From positions 1 through 11,915 of the forward strand of contig JAOUNZ010000014.1 in the NCBI GenBank assembly GCA_029880665.1: a DNA stretch of 11,915 nucleotides, in the 5' to 3' direction. The position numbers and the translations under genes are program-made. This DNA is from Candidatus Nitrosopumilus sp. (GTDB taxonomy: Archaea > Thermoproteota > Nitrososphaeria > Nitrososphaerales > Nitrosopumilaceae). The notes below the pieces were generated by a model, which was given only the letters and a program-made list of their open reading frames with translations, was not told where the DNA came from and searched no databases. Positions 1 through 6,119 of this stretch are shown one piece after another (positions within the stretch are counted from its first letter, which is position 1; each line of letters begins with the position of its first letter).

Positions 1-21
1 ATGTTTTTTCTTTGTTATGAT

Positions 22-28
22 AAAAAAA
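22..28 (-). terminator. T-tract after mdh
   Basis: A run of seven T on the minus strand lies four bases past the mdh stop codon, with more T-rich sequence up to the window edge. Archaeal RNA polymerase commonly terminates at such oligo-T tracts without a hairpin. This is a prediction from base composition only. Confidence 0.5.
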
Positions 29-31
29 TGC

Positions 32-946
32 TTAGATCTCAATACCTGAGATGGCATCTTTGACACTCTTAACTGCTTTATTGAACCCTTGTCTTTCTTC
101 CTCATTTAGGTCTAATTCGATGATCTTTTCTACTCCTTTCTTTCCAATAATTGCTGGAACACCAATTGTTACTTCAGAGTGACCATATTCACCATCAAGA
201 TATGTTGCAACTGGAATTACTTGTTTTCTGTCTCTTACCACTGACTCGATAATTGCAGATATTGCATTTCCTGGAGCATGAACTGTTGCACCTTTTAATT
301 CTATAACTCTTGCTGCGACCTGTTTCGTGTTTTGAACCAATTCATCTAATTTTTCTTTTGGAAGAAATGATGATAATGGAATTCCTGACACTGATGAAAA
401 TCTTGGCAATGGTAACATGTTTTCACCATGTTCTCCAATCACTAATGCTCTGATGGAATCACGTGAGTGGCCTGTTGCTTCATGAATAAATTGTCTAAAC
501 CTTGACAAATCTAGCATTCCACCCATTCCAAAAATTCGACTTCTGTCAAATCCTGACACTTTGTATGTGATATATGCCATTGGATCTAATGGATTTGTGA
601 CTGGAATAATCATTGAATTATCTGCATGTTTTTTGATATTTTCAACTACACTTTTTACGATTGATGCATTAATTTTTAAAAGATCCATTCTTGTCATTCC
701 TGGTTTTCTTCCGGAGCCTGCAACCACTACTACAACGTTTGAGCCTTTCATATCTGCAAAATTATTGGAACCTTTTACCTCTACGTCAATTCCTTGCTCT
801 GAAAGCATGTGGTTGATGTCCATTGCCTCTCCTTGTGGAAGTCCTTCAGCAACATCTAACAACAATATTTGATCATCTAATTTCTTTAATGCAGAAAATA
901 AGGCAGCGTCCCCCCCTACTTTTCCAGAGCCAATAATCGTAATCAT
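32..946 (-). CDS. mdh: Malate dehydrogenase, LDH-like MDH family (NAD-type)
   Basis: Interconverts malate and oxaloacetate with a nicotinamide cofactor in the cytoplasm (TCA-type carbon metabolism). Numbered for the 304-residue form, the Rossmann dinucleotide motif GSGKVGG is at residues 6-12. Acidic D31 at the end of the second beta strand favours NAD over NADP. The substrate loop GRKPGMTR (79-86) carries R80 and R86; an arginine in this loop, in place of the lactate dehydrogenase glutamine, marks malate specificity. The catalytic pair is D146 (LDLSR, with R149) and H173 (GEHGENMLPL). I chose the ATG at 946 because the dinucleotide fold begins immediately there and 304 residues fits the family. 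In-frame ATGs at 958 and 994 would add 4 or 16 residues, and the 994 form remains possible if it is leaderless from a TATA box near 1018-1028. The gene is divergent from larC. Family assignment is very sure; the start is moderately sure. Confidence 0.95.
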   Translation of the reverse strand: MITIIGSGKVGGDAALFSALKKLDDQILLLDVAEGLPQGEAMDINHMLSEQGIDVEVKGSNNFADMKGSNVVVVVAGSGRKPGMTRMDLLKINASIVKSVVENIKKHADNSMIIPVTNPLDPMAYITYKVSGFDRSRIFGMGGMLDLSRFRQFIHEATGHSRDSIRALVIGEHGENMLPLPRFSSVSGIPLSSFLPKEKLDELVQNTKQVAARVIELKGATVHAPGNAISAIIESVVRDRKQVIPVATYLDGEYGHSEVTIGVPAIIGKKGVEKIIELDLNEEERQGFNKAVKSVKDAISGIEI

Positions 947-1006
947 AAAAAAATTCATTGATTCTGATTTATTAAATCTAATGAAATTCGCCATTTATTA
1001 GGCGAA

Positions 1007-1014
1007 TTTATAAG
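1007..1014 (+). promoter_or_regulatory. TATA box of the larC operon (leaderless start)
   Basis: The AT-rich octamer TTTATAAG is centred about 26 bases before the larC ATG at 1036. That is the normal archaeal TATA-to-start-site distance, so transcription should begin at or next to the start codon and give a leaderless mRNA; no Shine-Dalgarno sequence is present. The motif is nearly symmetrical, and read on the minus strand it could also drive mdh with a start near 985, giving a short leader before the 958 or 946 ATG. Confidence 0.55.
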
Positions 1015-1017
1015 CAT

Positions 1018-1028
1018 TTTTTATAATT
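1018..1028 (-). promoter_or_regulatory. Possible second TATA-like element for mdh
   Basis: The minus strand reads AAAATTATAAA here, centred about 29 bases before the ATG at 994. If used, it would give a nearly leaderless transcript for the longer 320-residue MDH form or a leader of about 50 bases for the 946 start. Which TATA element serves mdh cannot be settled from sequence alone. Confidence 0.35.
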
Positions 1029-1035
1029 TTGAATT

Positions 1036-2271
1036 ATGGTGCTTGTAATAGATCCGCAGATTGCTGGTATTTCTGGCGATATGTTACTTTGTAGCTTAGT
1101 AGATTTGGGTGCTAACAAAAATAAGATTCTTGATGGACTTAAACAAGCCGAACAATTTCTTGTTGGTTCCTCTATATTGAAAATTGACTTTCAAAAAATT
1201 CATAAACATGGAGTTGAAGCTCTCCGACTAATTTTAGAAATTAATGAAGATATTCATGAAAGGAAAGGTTTTGAAATCAAAAAGGCAATTAATGATTCTG
1301 TACAATCTATTGGACTTTCTGAAAAGGCAAAATTGTTTGCAGAATCCTGTATTAAGACACTAATTTCTTCAGAATCTAAAATTCATGGTATTCCTGAAGA
1401 CTCGGTTCATTTTCATGAAGCTTCTAGCATTGATACTCTTGTAGATATTGTTGGTGTTACCATTGCATTGGAGGATCTAGCACTGTTTGATCAAAAAATA
1501 GTTTGTCTTCCAATATCTGTAGGAAGTGGCTCAATAACATTTTCACATGGTATAATGTCTAACCCTGCAAGTGCCATTCTTGAAATTTTTAAAAATTCAA
1601 ATTTAATTATAAGAGGAAACAATGCAAATGAAGAATTAACTACACCTACAGGTGCATGTATTCTGGTAAATTTGGCTGTAAATTCTGTTGATTATTATCC
1701 GCAAATGAAAATTAATTCAATTGGTTATGGTGCTGGTCAGAAAGATTTTGAAACTTTTTCAAATGTGTTGAAGATTGTTTTAGGTTCTGAAAATAATTTT
1801 GAAATTGATGCTGTAAAAATTCTTGAAACAAACATAGATGATGTTTCAGGAGAGATTCTAGGAAATTTAATTGAAAAAATAATGGAAAAAGGAGCAAGAG
1901 ATGTTTCGATTTACAATGGAATTTCCAAAAAAGGAAGACCAACTAACCTTGTTTCTGTAATCTGCACTGAAGACAATGTTGATAAAATCCTAGATACGTT
2001 AGTGATGGAAACTGGTACGTTAGGGATAAGGATTTTAGACTCTAATCGCTTCATTGTTCCTAGAACAATCTATGATGTTTCTATAATTTTGAATGGGCAA
2101 TCTTTTCATGTGCATTATAAACAATTCTCATATAAAGGAAAAACTGATTTTAAAATAGAATTCGATGATTTGAAAAAAATATCTGATATACTAAATAAAC
2201 CCATCAAAGAAACAGAATCATTATTAAGAAAAGAGATTGAAAAATTAGAGAATTATGATGACTCATCTTAA
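1036..2271 (+). CDS. larC: LarC, nickel insertion protein for the NPN cofactor
   Basis: LarC (DUF111 family) inserts nickel into pyridinium-3,5-bisthiocarboxylic acid mononucleotide in a CTP-dependent reaction, the last step in making the nickel-pincer nucleotide cofactor of lactate racemase-type enzymes. Seen in the 411 residues: an N-terminal GISGDM motif (11-16), HFHE (125-128) followed by D133 and D137, a glycine-rich SVGSGSI stretch (161-167) before SHG (170-172), and TPTGA (203-207). The C-terminal half has ETNIDDVSGE (264-273), KKGRP (298-302) and ETGTLGIR (325-332). All are characteristic of the family. The gene is full length and continuous, unlike the Lactobacillus plantarum gene, which is split into larC1 and larC2 by a programmed frameshift. 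The ATG is about 26 bases after a TATA box, implying leaderless translation. The 3' end overlaps larE by 17 bases. The client enzyme is not visible here. Confidence 0.92.
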   Translation: MVLVIDPQIAGISGDMLLCSLVDLGANKNKILDGLKQAEQFLVGSSILKIDFQKIHKHGVEALRLILEINEDIHERKGFEIKKAINDSVQSIGLSEKAKLFAESCIKTLISSESKIHGIPEDSVHFHEASSIDTLVDIVGVTIALEDLALFDQKIVCLPISVGSGSITFSHGIMSNPASAILEIFKNSNLIIRGNNANEELTTPTGACILVNLAVNSVDYYPQMKINSIGYGAGQKDFETFSNVLKIVLGSENNFEIDAVKILETNIDDVSGEILGNLIEKIMEKGARDVSIYNGISKKGRPTNLVSVICTEDNVDKILDTLVMETGTLGIRILDSNRFIVPRTIYDVSIILNGQSFHVHYKQFSYKGKTDFKIEFDDLKKISDILNKPIKETESLLRKEIEKLENYDDSS

Positions 2272-3055
2272 TGATCTTATAAATTGGTTTGAGGATAAAA
2301 CCAAAGTAATGGTTGCTTTATCTGGTGGTGTTGATAGTGCTCTTGTTGCATATGCAGCATTCAAAGAATTAGGCTCTTCTGCTATTGCTGTTACTGCTGA
2401 TTACAAAACGTTGTCAAAAGAAGAGCTTGAAACTGCTAAACAGATATGTTCTGAGATTGGAATTCGGCAGATCCTTTTGGATTATGATGAACTAGAAAAT
2501 GATGATTTTACAAAAAATGACTCAAATCGATGTTTTCATTGTAGGTTGGAATTGGGGGATCATCTGATAAAACTAGCAAAAGAAAATAATATTGAGATTA
2601 TAGTAGATGGGACAAATATTGATGATCTGGGAGATTATAGGCCTGGAATTGAAGCTCTTAAAAAAAATGGGATTAGGAGCCCATTGGTGGAGACTAATTT
2701 TTCAAAATCACAAATTAGAGAAGCAGCAAAATTTGTTGGTTTATCTGTTTTTGACAAACCATCCAATTCATGTTTAGCTTCACGAATTCCTTGGGGTCAA
2801 AGGATTACTGCTGAAAAATTAACTCGGATTGAATTAGCAGAAGGCATCGTTAAACAACTTACAAATTTAAATCATGTTAGAGTACGTGATATCAACGGCT
2901 CAGCAAAAATTGAAGTTGATAAGGAAATGATCTATATGTTTGATGATGTAATTTTGAAACAAATCACTGAAAAATTAAAGATGATTGGTTTTATTGCCGT
3001 TGAAGTAGATCAAGAAGGATATAGCCCTGGAAAAATAAATGTGATTGCAGATTGA
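2255..3055 (+). CDS. larE: LarE, ATP-dependent sulfur transferase for the NPN cofactor
   Basis: LarE adenylates the carboxylates of pyridinium-3,5-biscarboxylic acid mononucleotide and replaces an oxygen of each with sulfur, upstream of LarC. The 266-residue protein has the PP-loop ATP pyrophosphatase motif SGGVDS at 23-28, RCFHCR at 92-97 (C93, C96) and KPSNSCLASR at 168-177 (C173). The third cysteine matches the site that sacrifices its sulfur in L. plantarum LarE. The presence of all three matches the subgroup, known from Thermotoga maritima, that binds a [4Fe-4S] cluster and uses added sulfide catalytically. Assignment to that subgroup is inferred from the cysteines alone. The start overlaps the end of larC by 17 bases and there is no clear Shine-Dalgarno site, so translational coupling is likely. 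A second ATG at 2258 would shorten it by one residue. The stop overlaps the start of the cysteine desulfurase. Confidence 0.92.
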   Translation: MMTHLNDLINWFEDKTKVMVALSGGVDSALVAYAAFKELGSSAIAVTADYKTLSKEELETAKQICSEIGIRQILLDYDELENDDFTKNDSNRCFHCRLELGDHLIKLAKENNIEIIVDGTNIDDLGDYRPGIEALKKNGIRSPLVETNFSKSQIREAAKFVGLSVFDKPSNSCLASRIPWGQRITAEKLTRIELAEGIVKQLTNLNHVRVRDINGSAKIEVDKEMIYMFDDVILKQITEKLKMIGFIAVEVDQEGYSPGKINVIAD

Positions 3056-4221
3056 TCTACTTAGATAATGCCGCCTCTACTCAAATTCACGCAGATGTTC
3101 TAGATTCCATGCTTCCGTATCTGAAAGAACAATATGGAAACCCATCATCCATTCATCGATATGGTAGATTAGCTCGTAAAGCTGTTGAAAAAGCAAGAAA
3201 ACAAATTGCATCATTAATCAATGCAGATCCTTCTGAGATTCTGCTTACTTCTGGTGGTACTGAATCTAACAATACTGTTCTGACAGGAGTATCAATGAAA
3301 AATACCTCCTGTCAAATTATTACTTCGTCAATTGAACACGATGCGATATTGGAACCATGTAAAAAATTATCTAAAAACGAAATAGATGTGGTCTATCTCC
3401 CAGTTGATAAATTTGGTATGGTAAATACATCCGATCTGGAAAATCAATTATCTGATAAAACATGTTTAGTTTCTATCATGTTTGGAAATAATGAGGTTGG
3501 TACTATCCAACCAATTCAAGAAATTGCTAAACTTTGCAATGAAAGAAAAATTCCCTTTCACACCGATGCCGTGCAAGCAGTAGGCAAAATCCCAATTGAT
3601 GTTAAAAAATTAGGTATCGATTTATTATCGATATCTTCTCATAAAATTCACGGGCCTAAAGGGATTGGTGCATTATACATAAAAAATGGTATTGATATTG
3701 CTCCCGTTATCCTAGGTGGAGGGCAAGAGCATGGCTTACGTTCCGGTACTGAAAATGTTGCAAACATTGTTGGATTTGGTAAAGCGTGTGAAATTGCAAA
3801 AAATAATTTAGATGCCAACATGTCTTATGTGGAAAAACTCCGAGACCTTCTTGTTAAGAGAGTATTAAATGAGATTCCAGAAACAACTTTGAATGGAGAC
3901 TTTCAATCTAGACTGCCAAACAATGCTCACTTTACATTTCTTGGCATAAATGGAGAAGATTTGATTATCAAACTCGATGAACATGGAATTGCGGCATCAA
4001 CAGGGTCCGCATGTTCTGTTCATACCCAAAGAGCTTCACATGTATTGCAAGCCATGGGTTTTTCACATGAACAGATAACAGGTTCTTTGCGATTAACTAT
4101 TGGAATTTTTAATAATGAAAATGAAATCGAAGAAACAGTGAATACTCTCAAAAAAATTGTTAAGGAACTTAGAGCCTTTTCTCCATTCAAAGAAAAATAT
4201 TCTTTTGTTTCTAAAACTTAG
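3052..4221 (+). CDS. Cysteine desulfurase, NifS/IscS type, with TTG start
   Basis: A PLP enzyme that removes sulfur from L-cysteine to give alanine and an enzyme-bound persulfide for iron-sulfur clusters, thiolated tRNA or cofactors. In the 389 residues: N-terminal YLDNAAS (3-9), GGTESNN (68-74), H96, TDAVQ (171-175) with cofactor-contacting D172 and Q175, PLP lysine K198 in SSHKIHGPKG, RSGTEN (230-235), and persulfide cysteine C321 in TGSACS. The start must be the TTG at 3052. The reading frame is closed by TAG at 3022, no ATG follows it, and the family's N-terminal motif begins directly after the TTG. The start overlaps the larE stop by four bases (TTGA), so translation is probably coupled. 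The position suggests it supplies sulfide or clusters to LarE, but a general housekeeping role is equally possible. Its 3' end overlaps the convergent gene at 4211 by 11 bases. Confidence 0.94.
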   Translation: MIYLDNAASTQIHADVLDSMLPYLKEQYGNPSSIHRYGRLARKAVEKARKQIASLINADPSEILLTSGGTESNNTVLTGVSMKNTSCQIITSSIEHDAILEPCKKLSKNEIDVVYLPVDKFGMVNTSDLENQLSDKTCLVSIMFGNNEVGTIQPIQEIAKLCNERKIPFHTDAVQAVGKIPIDVKKLGIDLLSISSHKIHGPKGIGALYIKNGIDIAPVILGGGQEHGLRSGTENVANIVGFGKACEIAKNNLDANMSYVEKLRDLLVKRVLNEIPETTLNGDFQSRLPNNAHFTFLGINGEDLIIKLDEHGIAASTGSACSVHTQRASHVLQAMGFSHEQITGSLRLTIGIFNNENEIEETVNTLKKIVKELRAFSPFKEKYSFVSKT

Positions 4222-5017
4222 TACTTTGGAATCTATTTCTAGTGGTTAGAATCGTTATCATGATGCCAACGATTAAAATCATCATGGCTATGGAACTGAA
4301 TTCTGGAATTGCATAGGTCCCAATAATTCTGATATCTGAGTCGTCTTGTTCAAAATTAACCGTTATTGATCTAAATTCGGTATTCTCTACAGATTCTTGA
4401 TGCGATACTTCCATCCCATCAATTAGAATGATAAATGTCTCGTCTTCACCGTCTTGTTTTACGGCATCTATGAATTCTCTAGGTAATTCTAACGTGATTG
4501 TTCCGTCATCTGTTGCATCAATTTGTACTATCAACGCAAAATTGTTTGAATCCACCATCATATTCTTGACTGTTCCTCCCTTGATGATGTATTTTACATC
4601 AAATGTGCCATGACTTCCAGCATCTACTTCAAAATTAATTGGTGTATCAGTTAAACTTGATTTTGGAAAATAATCAAATTCAGATTCAGCAACATTCCCA
4701 TCTCCATATGAGACCCTGACTAAATAATTTCCTTGTTTTTTCCATAATGGCCCCTCTGCAATAACTGTGTGAGAATAACTTCCATCTTGTGCCACCGTGA
4801 TCTGTGCGATGTCTATCAAATTACCCTCGTAAAATAACTGTAATGTTACTGGCGTACTGCCTACAACTATAGATATGTTTCCTGAGATTAAAATTATATC
4901 ACCTTCATCATAATTACGATCATCAGTTTGAACAGAAATTAACGACTCTTGTGCAAACACCATTCCTGTTGGAATCAACAGTATTGCTACGATGCTATAC
5001 AATATCCTTAATTCCAC
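4211..5017 (-). CDS. Secreted membrane-anchored protein with PEFS variant of the PEFG tail
   Basis: Function unknown; predicted to sit on the outer cell surface. Of the 268 residues, 1-22 form a signal peptide ending at about FAQ. Residues 27-117 are a beta-rich Ig-like domain with the features shared by its neighbours: D-x-x-x-Y-x-x-G-D, AQDGSYS (76-82), and GPLWKKQGNYLVRVSYG (89-105). A second beta domain (about 130-235) has GTITLELPR (172-180) and IILIDG (196-201) and ends at IIGTY. The tail has IPEFS (237-241), a hydrophobic helix to about 258 and a basic end. The motif is PEFS rather than PEFG and the tail has diverged from the other three. It starts with GTG at 5017, since no in-frame ATG is available nearby upstream. 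AT-rich sequence at 5037-5045 is a possible promoter. Convergent with the cysteine desulfurase. Structural class is fairly sure; role is not known. Confidence 0.85.
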   Translation of the reverse strand: MELRILYSIVAILLIPTGMVFAQESLISVQTDDRNYDEGDIILISGNISIVVGSTPVTLQLFYEGNLIDIAQITVAQDGSYSHTVIAEGPLWKKQGNYLVRVSYGDGNVAESEFDYFPKSSLTDTPINFEVDAGSHGTFDVKYIIKGGTVKNMMVDSNNFALIVQIDATDDGTITLELPREFIDAVKQDGEDETFIILIDGMEVSHQESVENTEFRSITVNFEQDDSDIRIIGTYAIPEFSSIAMMILIVGIMITILTTRNRFQSTKF

Positions 5018-5036
5018 AAACTTACGAATATGAAAT

Positions 5037-5045
5037 TGTATATTT
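5037..5045 (-). promoter_or_regulatory. TATA-like element for the 5017 gene
   Basis: The minus strand reads AAATATACA, 20-28 bases before the GTG at 5017. The spacing suits a leaderless transcript. The same nine bases occur at the upstream end of the TATA region before the 5955 and 6872 genes, although nearer to the start codon here. Confidence 0.45.
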
Positions 5046-5056
5046 CTCTTACTATC

Positions 5057-5078
5057 AAAAATGAAAAAATGAAAAAAA
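5057..5078 (-). terminator. T-tract terminator after the 5089 gene
   Basis: On the minus strand, runs of seven, six and five T follow the stop codon of the 5089-5955 gene, starting 10 bases past it. Serial oligo-T tracts without a hairpin fit archaeal termination. They lie just before the promoter of the next gene. Confidence 0.55.
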
Positions 5079-5088
5079 TTGTGCGATT

Positions 5089-5190
5089 TTAGTATCTTGG
5101 CATAATGCTAAGTCTTGATTTTGCAGAGATTGCAATTATTGAGATAATTGACACTGCTAGAATCATGGCTGCAATTGCACCGAATTCTGG
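5089..5190 (-). repeat. 102-base PEFG-tail repeat, copy 1
   Basis: Encodes PEFG, the transmembrane helix, the basic end and the stop codon. Identical base for base to 6018-6119, including all synonymous positions. About 90% identical to 6934-7035 (10 mismatches by eye). Identity with copy 2 stops exactly at the Pro codon of PEFG; the preceding Ile codon already differs (ATT versus ATC). Confidence 0.95.
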
Positions 5191-5955
5191 AATCACATAG
5201 GTACCGATTATTTCAATTTTCTCAGTGCCAGCTGGGAACATCACTGTTACTTTATTTCCGACAATCTCTACATCATTTGATTCTTCTCCATCAACTAATG
5301 CCATGAAGATACCGTCTAGAATTGTCTTTGATGGGGTGATGGTCAGTGTTCCGTCTTCTTTAGCGTTGATGCTGATGATGATTGAGTTATCGTTAGTGTT
5401 GATAGTTGCACCAGTTACCATTCCACCAGATATGCTAAATGGTATACAGTTATCGCCTATGGCGATTTCCTTTGTACTACATTTACTTGATGTTGGACCT
5501 GTTACATCTCCACCAGCTAGTTCAACTCTGACACTGTTACTTTTTTCAGAATTACCATAGTTTACTTTAATGGTATAGGTACCGTCGTACTTCCACATTG
5601 GACCTGCTGTATTCAATGAAGTCTTAAAACTCCCATCTTTTGCTACAATAATCTGATCAATTGTAACAATGACGTTTGTTGGACTAACAACAGTTACTGT
5701 TACTGGAAATCCGGAAGTATTTGCTACTTGACCTTTTACCATAATCATGTCATTGTGATGATAATTTGTTTTATCTGTCCAAACAGATATTGGAATATCT
5801 CGAAGCAACATCTCATTGGCTGTTACTCTGACATCCTCCATGGTACATCCTACACATGCTTGAGGAAGATCTCCTGCTGCATATGCTGATGACATAGTTA
5901 AGGTACCGACTGCAGTCAAAATGGCTAGTAGCGCAAACGACATACGGCTGTTCAT
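5089..5955 (-). CDS. Secreted PEFG-tail protein with CxxC near the mature N-terminus
   Basis: Function unknown; predicted surface protein of 288 residues. Residues 1-27 form a signal peptide with an AYA-A type cleavage site. The mature N-terminus carries CVGCTM (34-39), absent from the three paralogues, and two more cysteines are at 159 and 170. These could form disulfides or bind a metal; neither is shown. An Ig-like domain (about 55-147) contains AKDGSF (105-110) and GPMWKYDGTYTIKVNYG (118-134). A second beta domain (about 160-252) contains EDGTLTI (200-206) and MALVDGEE (218-225). The tail has PEFG (256-259), one transmembrane helix (about 260-277) and a basic KSRLSIMPRY end. The last 34 codons, stop included, are identical at the DNA level to those of the next gene upstream. 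The ATG at 5955 lies about 26 bases after a TATA element; an ATG at 5943 is an alternative. Same architecture as the 4211 and 6934 genes. Confidence 0.88.
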   Translation of the reverse strand: MNSRMSFALLAILTAVGTLTMSSAYAAGDLPQACVGCTMEDVRVTANEMLLRDIPISVWTDKTNYHHNDMIMVKGQVANTSGFPVTVTVVSPTNVIVTIDQIIVAKDGSFKTSLNTAGPMWKYDGTYTIKVNYGNSEKSNSVRVELAGGDVTGPTSSKCSTKEIAIGDNCIPFSISGGMVTGATINTNDNSIIISINAKEDGTLTITPSKTILDGIFMALVDGEESNDVEIVGNKVTVMFPAGTEKIEIIGTYVIPEFGAIAAMILAVSIISIIAISAKSRLSIMPRY

Positions 5956-5978
5956 CTTGTTGCGTTTTATACCTGTCT

Positions 5979-5994
5979 CTATTTATGTATATTT
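5979..5994 (-). promoter_or_regulatory. TATA element for the 5955 gene
   Basis: The minus strand reads AAATATACATAAATAG. The ATAAATA part is centred about 28 bases before the ATG at 5955, so a leaderless transcript is expected. The same 16 bases stand at the same distance before the 6872 start. A second candidate, TATAAAA near 5965-5971, would suit a start at the 5943 ATG. Confidence 0.55.
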
Positions 5995-6008
5995 AAAAAT
6001 AGAAAAAA
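5995..6008 (-). terminator. T-tract terminator after the 6018 gene
   Basis: The minus strand has a run of six T starting 10 bases after the stop codon, then a second run of five T. It is fused to the next gene's promoter within the 62-base gap between the two genes, which implies independent transcription of each gene. Confidence 0.5.
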
Positions 6009-6017
6009 GTTGTGAAC

Positions 6018-6119
6018 TTAGTATCTTGGCATAATGCTAAGTCTTGATTTTGCAGAGATTGCAATTATTGAGATAATTGACACTGCTAGAATCATGGCTG
6101 CAATTGCACCGAATTCTGG
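6018..6119 (-). repeat. 102-base PEFG-tail repeat, copy 2
   Basis: Identical to 5089-5190 over its full length although the ectodomains of the two genes differ in architecture. Outside the repeat the coding sequences diverge at once. Confidence 0.95.

Larger units (their letters stand above)
5979..6009. repeat. 31-base promoter/terminator repeat, copy A
   Basis: Identical over 31 bases to 6896-6926. It contains the TATA element of the downstream gene and the T-tract following the upstream gene. It is followed after 8 bases by tail-repeat copy 2, as 6896-6926 is followed after 7 bases by tail-repeat copy 3. The whole block of about 140 bases is therefore a direct repeat. Confidence 0.93.

Noticed and set aside
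32..946. Lactate dehydrogenase rather than malate dehydrogenase, prompted by the neighbouring lar genes
   Set aside because: The substrate loop has the GRKPGMTR arginines typical of malate dehydrogenases, not the glutamine of lactate dehydrogenases.
947..994. Sixteen-residue N-terminal extension of malate dehydrogenase from the ATG at 994
   Set aside because: It lies before the first beta strand of the dinucleotide fold and resembles no family feature; the ATG at 946 gives the usual length. It is not fully excluded, since a TATA-like element at 1018-1028 would suit a leaderless start at 994.
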